The notes under the pieces: generated by a model | The model's database searches: none | What the model was told of the DNA's origin: nothing | The model's input: the letters and a program-made list of their open reading frames with translations, nothing else | Assembly: GCA_030490835.1 (NCBI GenBank) | Contig: CM059975.1 | Span: 15,443,579 to 15,507,578 of the forward strand | Source: Annona cherimola | Taxonomy: Eukaryota; Streptophyta; Magnoliopsida; Magnoliales; Annonaceae | Direction of reading: 5' to 3' | Length of the DNA: 64,000 bases | Translations under genes and position numbers: made by a program | Part shown: piece after piece, positions 22,471-36,357 of the stretch | Numbering within the stretch: position 1 is the stretch's first letter | Layout of the letters: each line of letters begins with the position of its first letter

Positions 22471-22686
22471 CTATATATATAAAATCCTTGCAACGCCCCT
22501 ATGCAGAATTTTCAATGGCCAAACGGCCTACAAGTGATCAAAGCATTACAAGGGACGTCAAGAATAAAGATTTTACAAGATCCGTGCCCTGTAAAAGCAA
22601 CAAATCATACAAACACGTTCTCTAAAGAAACAAGCCGGTATTCACACGGCTTCACAACCAAAAAATGAGCATACAAGCATTCAGAT

Positions 22687-22893
22687 TTACAAAAATACAA
22701 TTCGGCCAAAAAGAGAAAGGATGAAGAAAGCTCTTCGAGACATTCCGTCGGTAGCTCTAGCCCGAGCAAGAACGTCGCCACTCGAAGCCTTGTGGCGACC
22801 GGACGAGGGGGTTCCCGCAGCCAAAACTCTAGCCGTTGAAGATGAAGTCTTCCTGTTTTCTCGTGTTACATCATCGGGGATTTCGATGGGCAT
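22687..22893 (-). CDS. possible antisense accessory ORF in the retrotransposon (68 aa from the first ATG)
   Basis: The minus strand is open from about 23010 to a TAA at 22687, with the first ATG giving MPIEIPDDVTRENRKTSSS. The upstream open part reads VAKTSSRKEYGPRPRDRAV. It is preceded at 22986-22988 by TTTTATGTTGCAG, a good 3' splice-site match. A possible 5' splice site (TTTTCA/GTAAGG, 23298) lies upstream on that strand, but the phases do not join. The composition is basic and Ser/Arg-rich, ending in a short hydrophobic tail. No family is recognised. It may be chance, since the plus strand is also open here. Confidence 0.3.
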   Translation of the reverse strand: MPIEIPDDVTRENRKTSSSTARVLAAGTPSSGRHKASSGDVLARARATDGMSRRAFFILSLFGRIVFL

Positions 22894-23093
22894 GCTCGCC
22901 GACCCACCTGACTCATTAGGTTTGAGCCGTACCGCTCTATCTCGAGGTCGTGGGCCATACTCCTTTCTAGAAGACGTTTTGGCAACTGCAACATAAAAGG
23001 CGATGAGTCAACACAAGGCAACAAGCAACATGACAAGCATCATGCCCCGAGCAAAATCATATAAAGTTAGTTTACATCACCATTTCAAGCTTG

Positions 23094-23290
23094 TAAAAAC
23101 AAAAAAAAAATAAAAACAAAAACAAAACAAAAAAACAAAAAACAAAAAGAACAAAAAGAACAAAAAAAAAGAACAAAAACAAAAAATAAAAGAAAACAAA
23201 AAACAAAAAAAAAAAGTGAAAAGAAAACAAAGCAAAAAAAAAAAAGAGAAATGGAAAAAAGAAAAGAAAAACAAAAAAAAGAGAGAGAAG
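23094..23290 (+). repeat. A-rich low-complexity tract
   Basis: About 200 bases of (A)nC/(A)nG on the plus strand, i.e. a T-rich tract on the minus strand. It would form a long poly-T/pyrimidine stretch inside the hypothetical antisense intron 22986-23298. Confidence 0.8.
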
Positions 23291-24301
23291 AACCTTACTG
23301 AAAACTCAGCGGCGGCAATGACGGCCCTTGCCAGGCGGCTACCACGGTAGCTCGAAGGAGAAGACGGCCAGACCCTGGCAGCAGCCCCGTCACCTATGTC
23401 GGCCACGATGACGGCCGGGAGCGGAGAGGATGAGCCGGCAACACTCGTCAGAGAATAAAGGGCAGCGGCAATCCAGCAGCGGCGACACCAATCCTCGACA
23501 GCAGTAAGGCCGGCGGCCAAACACGAGGGGGGAACCACCCAACAGCGGCCGCAGCGATTTCAATCGCTGCTGGAGACGAAGAGGAGAAAAGAAGACCGCG
23601 AAAGGGGAAAACTCCAACAGTAATGGTCCCAGCAGCGGCGCCGGCGAATCAACAACAGCAGCAGAGCGAATGGCCGAATGCAAGGGAAAGGCCGTCCCAA
23701 CAGTGATAGCGGCTGCCGGATGTGGAGAAGACAGCAGCAGCGATGGCACACCGGCGACAAAAACGGCGCCCCAAGCAGGTCGTCGTGGCCACCAGAAAAG
23801 GAGAAGACGAACAGTTGCGGCAGCGGGTAAATACAGCAATGGACGATCGCCGCCGGAGAAGAAGGAGACACCAAGCACGACGACGATGAGGACAGCCGAG
23901 ATCAACAGCAGCAAGAGTCGGAGATGCGGCGGCCGGAAAAGAAGGAGGAAACGCGGCGACAGCGGCAAAAACAGGCGTCGGCGGCAGAGGAATGAAGGGA
24001 AAACAGGATGAGGGACCCACCACGAGCCCTAAAAGCAAGAATAAAAGCCAGCGCCCCCTTTTAGTTTTGGATTTTGCAAAAACCCCCCCCAGTCTCAAGG
24101 GAAAAATGCAGAAAACACCAACTAACAAAAGATTTTACAGGAAAGCCTGCAAAGATCTTTTACAAAAGACGCCTTCAAGCCACATCTATAGAAAGACGCC
24201 TCAAGTTTGCAAAAATGGCAAAATGGCCCAACGACCTGAAAAACTGGTCAAGGTCAGCGGGGTGTCCGACGCTTTGCCATTCACCGCCAAGACGCCTCTG
24301 G

Positions 24302-24316
24302 CAAAGGGGGGGCAGC
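24302..24316 (+). other. polypurine tract
   Basis: CAAAGGGGGGGCAGC immediately precedes the 3' LTR. Its purine core, AAAGGGGGGG, is the expected plus-strand primer site for reverse transcription. Confidence 0.75.
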
Positions 24317-25471
24317 TGTTGACACCCCACCCTCGGGGCCCAAAGACAGACAATTGGACACAAGATTTAAGCCCAACCAAATTCAACGCAAAAGGAAATT
24401 CAAGACAACCAAGCGGGCCCTCCCGCACTCAGCCCACGGAGCGAAGCCCCACCAAGCCTCGAAGCAGGCTTTTCAACAAACCAAATCCGGCCCACAAAGA
24501 GCGAAGCTCCTACAGGCCACCTCGGCGGGCTCCACAAAGCAGCTCGCCAGACGAAACAAACGGGCTTAGCCAAGCTCTAGCCCACTAAAGCCTCGGAAGC
24601 AGACTTCTCTACAATTTTGGGCCTCCACAACGGCCCACCCAAAAGCCATGGGCTAAGCCAAGCTCTAGCGCACCAAGCCAAGCTTATGGACCAAGTCCAA
24701 AACCATTCAAGAGGTCCAAAGCCCATGACCCCAACTCAAGACCAAGTCCATGATCCCACTCAAGCCCAAGCCCATGGACCAAGTCCATGACCTCAAGGGA
24801 GCCCAAAGCCCACTCCACCATCTATAAAAGGAGGAGCTCCCCTCTCATTCAAGCACACTTGAAGAGAGGCATCCCAAGGGGAGGACGGGAGTCTGCAGCA
24901 ACGCCCCCGGCATCCCGGTCTTCCCGCTCTACGCCTCTCTTCCCATTTTCCCCTTTTCATCTCTCCCGTTCTCTTAAACCCTTTTTTATTTCCCCCTTTT
25001 ACGCTGTGTAAACCGCCTCGGGTTGGCAGATTTCTCCATATTTGCTTCAACTTGAAGGCCGAAACCCAGATTCTGTATTATTAGTGCCTTATTTCTTTAA
25101 ATAGGGGCCGATCTCCCTCTAAAGATCGGTGGCGACTCCATTTTTATTGTTTTCTTGTGTGCGTGTTTGAGCTAACGCCCCGGCAAGGTGGGTGCACGCG
25201 GGTCCGCAGATTCTAGCATAGTACGCTGCCGTTATGCTGCCGGATTTGTGACTTGACCCGTGTACGGAAAGCCCCGTCTTAGCCGTTATGCTGCCAAAAT
25301 CACGAGAAAATACCCACACGCCAACTTTCCTAAAAGATATGAAGCCTAATGCATTTTACCCCATGTGAATGCAGGAAATCTAAGACCACGTCGCTTTTCA
25401 ACACGATCCGAACTTCCAAGGCCCGGGAAACCCATTCCGAGCCCATCGTAGCGCTCCCGGCGGGTGCTACA
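24317..25471 (+). repeat. 3' LTR (1155 bp)
   Basis: Same length and ends as the 5' LTR, with 8 substitutions (about 0.7%): for example G/A in AAAGAC[G/A]GACAA, C/T in AGATT[C/T]AAGC, and two close together near 25384-25392. No indels were seen. Followed by GATAA, the right target duplication. Confidence 0.95.
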
Positions 25472-27503
25472 GATAATGACTTTTTTTTTCCGAACACGGA
25501 TTTATAGAGACTTGGCTTTAGCGAAATAATATTATAAATTGATGCATGTAGTGATAGAATTTAACTTAGCTTAAACTTCTTTTTCTTGTAGTGGTAAGAC
25601 TTTTTGCCTGTCCTTGCTAGTGGTAACCTTGCATTTGGTCGAACCGTCGGCATTAGATACACTCTTTTTTCTTCTATATTTTTTGTTCATTATTATGATA
25701 TTACATATATTTTGAATTATTATTCTATAATACAACATATGAACATATTTATAAGCCGTAGAAATTTTGAGGGTGCTTTATAAGAAAAGCAATCCTGTTA
25801 ATCCGCGTCAAGTGAGACACCTCAAAAAATTCACTTTCAATTTTTTTTTACTTTTGCTTCATATACTTGTTTATCTAAGTATATTTTGACATATAAATCA
25901 AGTTTTACAATTCTTGGATATGTGTATATATTTTTTGATATTTTTTAACATATATATATATATATTCTAAATGAGGCATGATGGTTTACGACCTACCACA
26001 TGGTCCGACCACAAACATTTTTTTTATTTTTTTCATTGTCATGTAGAACTATGTGTATTTAACCTAATAAACTAAGTTTTACCCATTTTGGATATTTTAA
26101 GTATTTTTTTAATTTTTAAATATAGTAGCATTTTCGTAAATTTTTGTTAACTTTACATGTCCATGAAAAAACTAAAAAAAAAATAAAAAAATGTTTTTTG
26201 GGCTTGTCTAAGTAAAGCCTAACTTAGGTCGGCCCAAAAAAATCATCCCTCATTTAAAATACTCTTATCTTTAAAAATTACATATAAAATATCCATATCT
26301 TTAAAAATTTTAAAAGATATATATACATATTCAAAAATGGTAAAACTTAGTATATATGTTAAATACACTCAAATAAATAAATATATGAAAAATTATGTAA
26401 AAACAAATTTTTGAAGTAAACTAAGTGAGACATTGCTTATCAGGCCAACCGATCATTCCTCGCTTTATATTCCCTATTTATCAACTTCATCCTTCACGTT
26501 ATTTCCAGCTTCCCAGGCGGGCCAAAAAAGTTTCTGCATACCGAAAATTAAAATTTTGTGGGCCACGATAAAAGCCCAATAGAAAATGGGTCAATACACC
26601 CAACCTACCATCGGCCAGTAGTAGATTGCCGAGGCCCTCAAGCCCATTCACTTCCTCAACGACAGTTTAAACAAAAGCTATGAACTTAAACACTTGAATC
26701 ACCACGTTTTTTTTTTTTTTTCGTAAGAAAACCCTCAACAATTGACGATTCTCAAAGAGTCTTACCTCCATGCGACCAGGTTACATATAAGTAATTTTAT
26801 GTTGTTTTATTTATTTTTTATTTAATTCACTTTATCTATTGTATTTAACATTATTTATTTAATGCTTAAATCCATTTAAATACATTCATATAGGCATTAA
26901 ATATAATAATACCTCATAAAATCATTAATTAAATAGTAATAATATTTTAAATAATGTAGATGTTGATAATATAATTTTAAAATTGATATTTATTGTCCAA
27001 CTATTGTGCCAGGTTAATTTTATTATACTCAATAATACTAGATAAATTGTCTGATTTTCCGGATAGTCCAAATGGTATTTTTTTGATGGAATAATACGAA
27101 TGATATTAAATACAACAAATCGTGTAAAATTTTCACTAATCACAAAGGTAAAAGCAAAAAAAAAAAAAAAAAAAAAAAGCTGATTACATGTGATGTTTCG
27201 TAGAGCGGAACTCCCTCTTAATTGTCTTTAACGGTTTAAAATTTAATCCATAAATAAACACGAATATTAACCATTGTTGGAATAAGTGCAAGAGTCGATA
27301 TTATACGCGGCTCGCAATATGAACGGCTGAGATAAACCGAAGACCCCTTTTTTACTCTGTTGCGGCGCGTTTCAGACTTTCAGTGGCTTGGGCGGATTCC
27401 GGGGGACCATAACATGACACACGGCGATATGGCATTGTAGCATTTGTCGTATTCGGATCATGTGCGTGCATGTCTTTTCAGAGACGCTTAAACTCGTTTA
27501 GAC
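25472..27503. other. intergenic, nested foldback elements
   Basis: No gene. From about 25806 to 26445 two foldbacks appear nested. The outer has ends GTGAGACACCTCAAAAAATT and its mirror near 26405-26440 (TTTGAAGTAAACTAAGTGAGAC). The inner, about 25968-26260, has ends CTAAATGAGGCATGAT and ATCATCCCTCATTT. Both interiors resemble the Mutator-type foldbacks ('TAAACTAAGTTTTACCCATTTTGG'). A 23-base A-run lies at about 27156. The rest is unidentified AT-rich sequence. Confidence 0.45.
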
Positions 27504-28060
27504 TTGGGGTGGGAATCGCGGCGGGTCGGGGTGTGCCCAACCCTGACCCTTATTTTCAAAAATCTTGTTTGATCCTTACTTTATACCGGGTCGGGACAAG
27601 GTCGGTTTGACCCTTACTTTTTTCTACAAGGTCTTGGGACAAAATTCGGGTCGGTATCGGGTCAACGGGTCGGGTAAAAAACTGCGGGTCAAGTAAAAAA
27701 TTTATAAAACTATCAAGTATAAAGACAAATTTATATTAAATTTAACTATTATATGCTTAAATTTATTATTAATCAGTCAAAGTAAATATAAATAATTAAA
27801 TAAAACATGAAAATTAGCATTGAACGAGGTTTTTTTTTAATGTAAAATATCAGAAAACGGGTCAGCAGGTAAGGTCCGCCCCGACCCGCTGTAAAAACCC
27901 GGATTTTGCCCTGACCCGCCCCGCCCCCGCATTTCTTTAAAAATATCAAAATCCCGACCCGCCCCGCCCCCGCCGGGTACACATTCCCGACCCGCCCCGG
28001 TATTAAAACAGGGTCGGGCGGGGCGGGTCACGGGTCGACCCGCCCCGATTCCCACCCCTA
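27504..28060. mobile_element. hAT-type MITE rich in GGGTCGGG motifs (557 bp)
   Basis: Ends TTGGGGTGGGAATCG and CGATTCCCACCCCTA are inverted (canonical TAGGGGTGGGAA, with one change at the left). It is flanked by a perfect 8-bp duplication GTTTAGAC (27496-27503 and 28061-28068). The arms are unusually GC-rich, with many GGGTCGGG/CCCGACCC repeats around an AT-rich core. Same family as 44170-44874 and 56859-57591. No transposase. Confidence 0.88.
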
Positions 28061-28137
28061 GTTTAGACGTCTCACTTACCCCACGTGCCACGTGCACGCA
28101 CTTGCAGCCTCCCATTCTAAGGGGGCGCTTGGTAATC

Positions 28138-28493
28138 GGAGCGCGATCTCCTGCACCCGCTGCCTGCTCCCGGCCGCATACACGTATTTATTTTTATTTT
28201 TATTTTTAAATTTTTTCACAAACTTATTAGCCCAAATGTATTTAACTTTTGTATTAATTTTTACTATTTTTGGAGATTTTTAAATTTTTATTTTTTATTT
28301 TTGAAAATCAGTGGCATTCCACTGATTTTCAAAAATAAAAAATAAATATCTAAAATACTCCAAAAATGGTAAAAATTTATACATATGTTAAATACACCTA
28401 TATTAACATTTTTATAAAAAAAATTTAAAAAAAATTAAAAAAAATAAATACGTGTTTGCGCTGCCTGCTCCCGGGTGCAGGAGATCGCGCTCC
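28138..28493. mobile_element. Mutator-type foldback MITE (356 bp)
   Basis: Terminal inverted repeat GGAGCGCGATCTCCTGCACC at 28138, mirrored exactly at the right end (28493). The arms continue almost to a central GGCATTCC. It is flanked by TTGGTAATC and ATGGTAATC (28129-28137 and 28494-28502), a 9-bp duplication with one mismatch, as expected of Mutator-like elements. Confidence 0.82.
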
Positions 28494-28502
28494 ATGGTAA
28501 TC

Positions 28503-30603
28503 ACCGGTCATAACTCGTGGGGAGATGGGAAAGGGTAAGGAAGGTATCTCCAATACATTTTTTTTCACAAAATGATTTAATAATTTAATAATTTTATTTT
28601 TCTAATTGTATCTTTATATTATAATTATTTTTTCGTTTTAACTATCCTATTTATTCTAACTTTAACCATACTATTTTATATCAATTTTTTTGCAAAAATA
28701 CCTATAAAGTTTAACAAATATAACATCTATGTATCTAAGTTTGCCAAAATTACATATATGACTACGAGGTATGCATAAAATTGCAACTGTATTCCTTCCG
28801 TTAAAACACTACTAGATTTTTTTTAAAAAATAATGATAATAACTTTTAACCCAAGTGATAAAATTGCAAAATTTTCAAATATTATATTTATTTTTCGTTA
28901 TTTAATATATTTTTACATGTATTATTTTAGATTTTTTGCAGATATGTTTAAATCATTTTCAAAAATTGAAAGTGTATTATTCGGCTTAGAGGATATTATC
29001 ATTATTTTACAGAAAATCTAATGGTATCTCAACAAAAAGAATATGATTGCACCTTTATGCAAACTTTATGGATATATTCGCAATTTTGGTAAATTTTAGA
29101 GACATGAATGCACTATTCGTCAAACCTTGTAAGCATATTTACAAAAATCTCTTATATCAATTACATAATTCTTAAAATATTTTTCATTATCTACTCCATC
29201 CTAAAATTTCATCAAATTTTACATTCCCAAATATCCAAGGTGATTGTCAAATGCACTTTACATCACGAGGTGGGGGGCTATCTATAAGTATTAAGGAGGC
29301 TTGAACAAAGGGAGAAATAGGATAAGAATATAATAATATATATTGTAAATAAAAAAAGTAAAATTTAAAATGTAAAAAGTTATATTAAAAATAAAAAAAT
29401 ATACTAAAATTTTAAAATTTATCTTAGAAATAAAAATCTCACAGCATTTAGATTTTATTTGAGTCTCTTAAATACTCTCAAACCGGCACTAAAAGTATAA
29501 TATTAATTCGTAAAAAAAGTTTTAAAAAATTCATTTTGTAAGTTACATCTCAAAAGAGGCAAAAAGAACTTTTATTACTTCTTCCTTCATAGCAAATTTA
29601 ATAGAATTTTATGTATTAACTACTTAATTAACTTATTTCTTAAATTATTATCTTCACATGTTAGAGATGAAAAATATTTGCTATTTCTTCGTTCATAGAA
29701 ACTTTTATTATAATTTTTTTGTGTATTAACTTACTTTTTTATTATTAAAATTTTATTTTAATTATTTTTCATATATTTTCATGTGACCATCTCATTCTTT
29801 TTATCTTTGTAAATGGATCTTATGTGATGGTGTGTGTTGCGAGGACAACAAACATGGTAAAAAGCTTAACCATTTTTAATTTTTATACATATGCTGGACC
29901 CACCGTTCGACGAATTTTTAAATTTTTTGTATTTTACTTAATTTTTTAAAAATCAAAAGAAAATATTCAATAAATATAAAATTTAAAACTTTTTAGTAAA
30001 AAAAGATCAGTACATATATATGTATATATATATATATATATATATTAAAAATTTGTATTGAGACATAACTAGATAACACTACTTTATGTTCATTATTTTT
30101 ATTTTCCATCATCATATTTATTTTATCATGATAGATACAAATACCGATAAAAAATCATGATATTATCATATCATATCACTTTTTTAGTTTTTTAAAATCT
30201 TTAGCGTGGATTTTCTAAAACTTTTATTTTCCCAACTCACGCCAAACAAACCCGAAATCTCAAAATGGATGAGCATCCTTAAAACTGAAGATGATAGATG
30301 GTGACGCTTGTTTCTTCTTCTGGAATTGGCACAACCGCGCGCTAAAAAAATGGGAATCCATGTTCAGGAAAAATCTGGCAACAAAATCCTTAATAATCAC
30401 ATCAGACAGATCTGTGTGTAATAGACTACCAGTAATTCGTCTGAAGAAAAGATTTGACATGGCCACAAGAAAATGTCGAAAATAAGTGATTTAGATAGTA
30501 GACATATTGTAAAAATTAATAAAAAAAATTAAGATTTTGGTTTGAAAATAATTGGAAATTAAATGTACATGCAGTGTCTATTTTATGAAACGGGACATTC
30601 TAA
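28503..30603. other. AT-rich intergenic sequence with a foldback at ~28689-29154
   Basis: No gene. The foldback has arms such as TTTGCAAAAATACCTATAAAG and a diverged mirror ending ATATTTACAAAAATC, the same general design as 12673-13107. A palindromic TA/TATA stretch lies at 30012-30044. Short open frames here have no motifs. Confidence 0.4.
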
Positions 30604-30885
30604 GTGTGTGTTTGGGAATAGATAAAACTTTTTGTGAAAAATTTTAAAGAATAAAAGTTGTCAAATGATGTGATATGATAGAGGTAATTATGAAGAGTAA
30701 AGAAAATAAAGTTAAAATAAATAGGTTAGTTGTATGGATAATCGTGTAGAAATGATTGAAAAGTAGGGTAATCGTATAAGAAATTGTGAAAAAATAATTA
30801 AAAAATATGATAGTTGTCGAGAGTGAAAAGTTTTAGATTGAAAAATTTTAACTTGACATTTTATACTCATTGCCAAACACACCAC
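30604..30885. mobile_element. Tourist-like MITE (~280 bp)
   Basis: Starts GTGTGTGTTTGGGAATAG right after a TAA and ends TGCCAAACACACC. The interior matches the family (GTTGTCAAATGATGTGATAT.., GGTTAGTTGTATGG, GAAATGATTGAAAA). The right target duplication is not clear. Confidence 0.65.
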
Positions 30886-31005
30886 ACAATTTCACACAAT
30901 AGAATGCCTATTTCACAAAAAAGCCCAATTGAAATAAATACACACGAACAGTTGTTGGCCCTTTTATCTTTATATCTACATGAATTTAATCACATGCATT
31001 TGGAC

Positions 31006-31570
31006 TAAGGTCTAAAGCGAGTTGGGTTAACTTGAGTTAGGGTAAACATAACTCTAACTCATCTTATAAAATCTCAGCTCAGTCTTATTTTCAATCCTAT
31101 TTTTACAACTTAATCCAACCATATTTTAACTTTATAGAAAATCAGTTTGATTCGAGTTAGAAATCAGGTTAATAAGCACACAATATTTAAAAATATTTTG
31201 CTTAAATAAATCTATTTTAAAATATAAATTTATAGGAAAGAATAAAAATTAATTCTTTTAATAGAAATACTTACCAATTTATAACTTATACAATGATATA
31301 ATTACTAAATAATCTTATTTCAAATCAATAATATCTCGTTAATTCCTATGTATTATGTGCTAATGTAAGACATTTATTAATAATTTATTATATTATACGT
31401 TAATATATGAAATTGGGTAAGGTTGGGTTGACAATCATCCAACACAAACCAATCCATTTTTGAAATCATGCCACATAATTTATTTTTTTCAAAATGCTTA
31501 ACCTAATCCTATTATAAACTAGGTTGAGTTAGTCTGGTTTAGGTTGAAACCAATCCTATTTACACTCCTA
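31006..31570. mobile_element. hAT-type MITE, second subfamily (565 bp)
   Basis: Left end TAAGGTCTAAAGCG and right end TTTACACTCCTA are degenerate inverted repeats. Flanks are ATTTGGAC (30998-31005) and ATTTGTAC (31571-31578), an 8-bp duplication with one mismatch. The interior is homologous to 59142-59654 ('GAGTTGGGTTAACTTGAGTTAG', 'AATTTATTATATTATACGTTAATATATGAAAT'). Confidence 0.75.
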
Positions 31571-31578
31571 ATTTGTAC

Positions 31579-34369
31579 AGTATCATAATTATGATGAAGT
31601 TCACGCACTGTGGGGCTCACTTAATCACGAATAAGAAATTTACATCACCCATTATATTTGTAATTATTTACTTTATTAGCATATCAATTTTCATCTAAAT
31701 TCAATATGTGCATGTGCCCCATTTTAAAATGATACAAAATCAACGTAATAAAATAGTTTAATGTACATATCTAGTTTAAAGTGATATTTTCAGTATTTAA
31801 ACTATCGAAAGTATAATTTTTATATAGATAAATGATCGTGTAAAGTATTATTACATTTTAATATGTGTATGATCCATTTTGCAACGTATTACACCGTAAT
31901 TATGATGCAAGTCATCTGCACATGATGAGTTCTCATATATATAGTTGTTCTGAATTTACCGTAACTGTACCAAAATAGCGGTACATTTGCCCTTTTTAGG
32001 CCCCACGCATATTAGAATGCAATGAAATTTTATAAAATTATTTATCTATATATAAATTTTATAGCAAATAGTTTACATATTAAAAAATCATTTTAAATTT
32101 TTTATTTATATTAAACTATTTTATTACGTTGAATTTGTACTATTTTCAAATGGGGTCCATATACATATCCGATTGAGATGAAAATTGATATAGTAATAAA
32201 ATATATGATTCTAAATATAATATGAGGAGTAGATTTTGATTTTATCATCATGTGGGGTCATTTCAGCGCCGCCGCACTTGAAAATTTCTCATATATATAT
32301 ATGGTCCTGCTTCTATGAAACTCTTTTTCTATGTAACCTCTTCCATTTTTAAAATCTCGATGGTTGATGAAAAATTCACTTAATCTATTATGTTTAACAT
32401 TATTTCTAGTATCTTGGAAGCCCTTTGATTTTTTTTAATTTCACTGTATGTGGGTCTCATTTATAAAAGTGTAAAATCAACATAATAAAATGATTCAATA
32501 TTAAAATATCAACTTTAAAGTAGTTTTTTCAATATCTGAACCATCTAAAATATCAATAATACATAAATAAATGATCCTATAAAGTATTGTTATATTCTAA
32601 CACATGTGTAAATGGATCGAAGTATTTTTTTTATAATTTACACATGAATATATAAATTTTTGAGCAAATGTAGCCCATGCAAATACTTGATTCATAGGAA
32701 ATTTGGTCTCCTAGCAAAACAAATGATGTTAAATATAATGAATGGATTGAATTTTTCATCAATGATCAATATCTTAAAATTTGAGGGAGTTATATGAGAC
32801 TGCTGTAGAGCGCATATATATGAGAGTTGTTCCGGTGTACCGCAATTATATCGAAACAACGGTTCATTTGCCCAAAAATGGGCTCCACACATATTAGAAT
32901 ACAATAAAACTTTATACAATCATTATCTATATATACATTTTGTAGCAAATGGTTTACATGTTGAAAAGACCATTCTAAAATTGTTATTTACATCAAACTA
33001 TTTTATTACGTTGAATTTATATTATTTTCATATGAGGATCTATACACATATCCATTTAGGATGAAAGTTGGCATGATAATAGAATACGTTATTCTAAATA
33101 CAATGGGTGGAGTAGATTATAATTTTATGATCACGTAAGGCCCATTTTGGCACAACTGCATATTTCTCGTATATATATAAGTTATCCTGTGCATTGATAT
33201 GCATCGTAAGTTATGACGCATTTGACTTAAAATGTGTTCTATGTGCATTTAAATGCGTTAATATTTATACAATCATTTATTCATATATAAATTATATCTT
33301 AGATAGTTTATATGTTGAAAAACAACTTTAAAATTGTCGTTTACATTAAAATATTTTATTATATTGATTTCGTAACATTTTAGATGGGGTCTGCACATAT
33401 ATCTAATTTGAATGAAAGTTAGTAAGCTAATAAAAGAAATAATTTTAAATACAATGGGTGGAATAGATGTATATTTTATGACTATAGGGGACCCATTTTG
33501 AGACAAATGTACCATAAATTACAATACATTTACATGAAATGTAATATTATATACATATTGTAGAAGTCCAAAAGGGGATCTTCATACGCTTACATATTTT
33601 CTGACATGATTTACCAATAGGATTAGGAAATCCATAGTTTTATAAGGAATAGAATTGTAGTAATAGTAGAAGTCTTATGTCCCCTTGGATGTGGACTTTT
33701 CTTCTTTTTATAAGTCGTTAGGTTGTTGGTTGTGATCCCCTATTTTTGGGAGGATTTGTAGGTTGGAATGCATTGAAGCCCAATTCTTTTAGGAAGTTGT
33801 GGCAACGTGAAGAGTGGGATGAGGGCATGTGTGAGAAGTAGTTTTGACCCGATCTCTATGTATATCAGTCCTGGTTCGAGAGCCATATAATCCCTTTAAA
33901 ATTTAAGATTTTGATCATTGATGAAAAATTCAATTCATTCATTGTGTTTAACATCATTTGTTTATTCAGGAGACTAAATTTCATCCCAATCAAGTATGTT
34001 TATGACCCACATTTGTTAAAAATAATATATATTCATGTGTAAATCATGAAAACCACTTAAATTCATTTACATATGTATTAGAATGTAATAATGCTGTATA
34101 TAATCATTTACTTACATAAAAATGATATTTTTGATGATTTAGATGTCGAAAATATTAATTTAAAATTGATATTTCAGCATTTTCAAAATTTACACATGAA
34201 TATATATATTTCAACAAATGTGGCTCATAAACATAATTGATTGGGATGAAAATTAGTTTCCTAGATAAATTAAATACAATAAATAGATTAATTTTTTTAT
34301 AAAGAATTAAAAACACATATTTTAAAAAGGTTATATGAGACTGAGCGGAGCCATATATATATATATATA
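31579..34369. other. diverged copies of one interspersed repeat family
   Basis: No gene. Repeated text such as GGGCTCCACACATATTAGAAT, AAACTATTTTATTACGTTGA, GATGAAAATTGATATAGTAAT and GTAGATTTTGATTTTATCATC recurs in head-to-head pairs at about 31930-32300, 32820-33180 and 33190-33540. This gives several palindrome-like units related to the better-preserved MITE at 34370-34750. Similar text recurs at 36110-36600, 41760-42230, 48900-50170 and 56340-56830. Target duplications were not resolved. Confidence 0.5.
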
Positions 34370-36111
<1,742 letters not shown>

Positions 36112-36357
36112 TGTCTATTTTTTTATGTTAATGATTGATGAGAAACCTACTTTGCTAATTGTATTTAATATCATTTATATTATTATAGAATTTCATCATT
36201 TGCTTAGTACTATACACATGGGCCCCATATTCAATGTCTATTTTTTTATGTTAATGATTGATGAGAAACTTACTTTGCTAATTGTATTTAATATCATTTA
36301 TATTATTATAGAATTTCATCATTTGCTTAGTACTATACACATGGGCCCCATATTCAA
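36112..36357. repeat. perfect-like tandem duplication, 2 x 123 bp
   Basis: Units 36112-36234 and 36235-36357 differ at one position (C/T in GAGAAAC[C/T]TACTTT). The repeat text belongs to the interspersed family of this region (ATTGTATTTAATATCATTTA, ACACATGGGCCCCATATTC). Because 123 is divisible by three, an 80-codon frame runs through both, but it is not a credible gene. Confidence 0.95.

Larger units (their letters stand above)
20382..24301 (+). other. long non-coding 3' region of the retrotransposon
   Basis: About 3.9 kb between the pol stop and the polypurine tract. It holds palindrome copies 2 and 3, a diverged direct repeat (21447-21610 and 21711-21870, sharing CGCCATTAAAGGAGCTTAAA), an A-rich tract (23094-23290), and a GC-rich tract to 24000. 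The GC-rich tract is open in several frames on both strands without recognisable motifs. Related Tat elements carry accessory, sometimes antisense, frames here. A possible antisense frame is listed separately. The sense strand is purine-rich. Confidence 0.7.
14687..25471 (+). mobile_element. Ty3/gypsy LTR retrotransposon, Tat lineage, defective, 10.8 kb
   Basis: A complete LTR-to-LTR element in forward orientation: LTR, PBS, remnant protease, RT, RNase H, second RNase H, integrase, long non-coding 3' region, polypurine tract, LTR. Placement in the Tat lineage (Ogre/Retand relatives) rests on three points. The second RNase H lies between the RT-linked RNase H and integrase, the PBS is complementary to a tRNA-Arg-like 3' end, and a long non-coding stretch follows pol. 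Gag and the N-terminal part of protease are missing and pol is frame-disrupted, so it cannot be autonomous. The near-identical LTRs and the mostly intact 3' half of pol show the insertion is young. Confidence 0.92.

Noticed and set aside
21741..22493. 250-codon minus-strand open frame in the retrotransposon 3' region
   Set aside because: Very hydrophobic and Phe/Leu-rich composition reflects the purine-rich plus strand. It contains the palindrome translated as PKNFLG and shows no motif, so it is treated as a shadow.
23077..24128. Several overlapping minus-strand frames of 104-192 codons and plus-strand frames of 113-198 codons
   Set aside because: All three minus frames and some plus frames are open at once, the mark of low-stop GC-rich or low-complexity sequence rather than coding. 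Only the possible antisense splice context was kept, as a finding.
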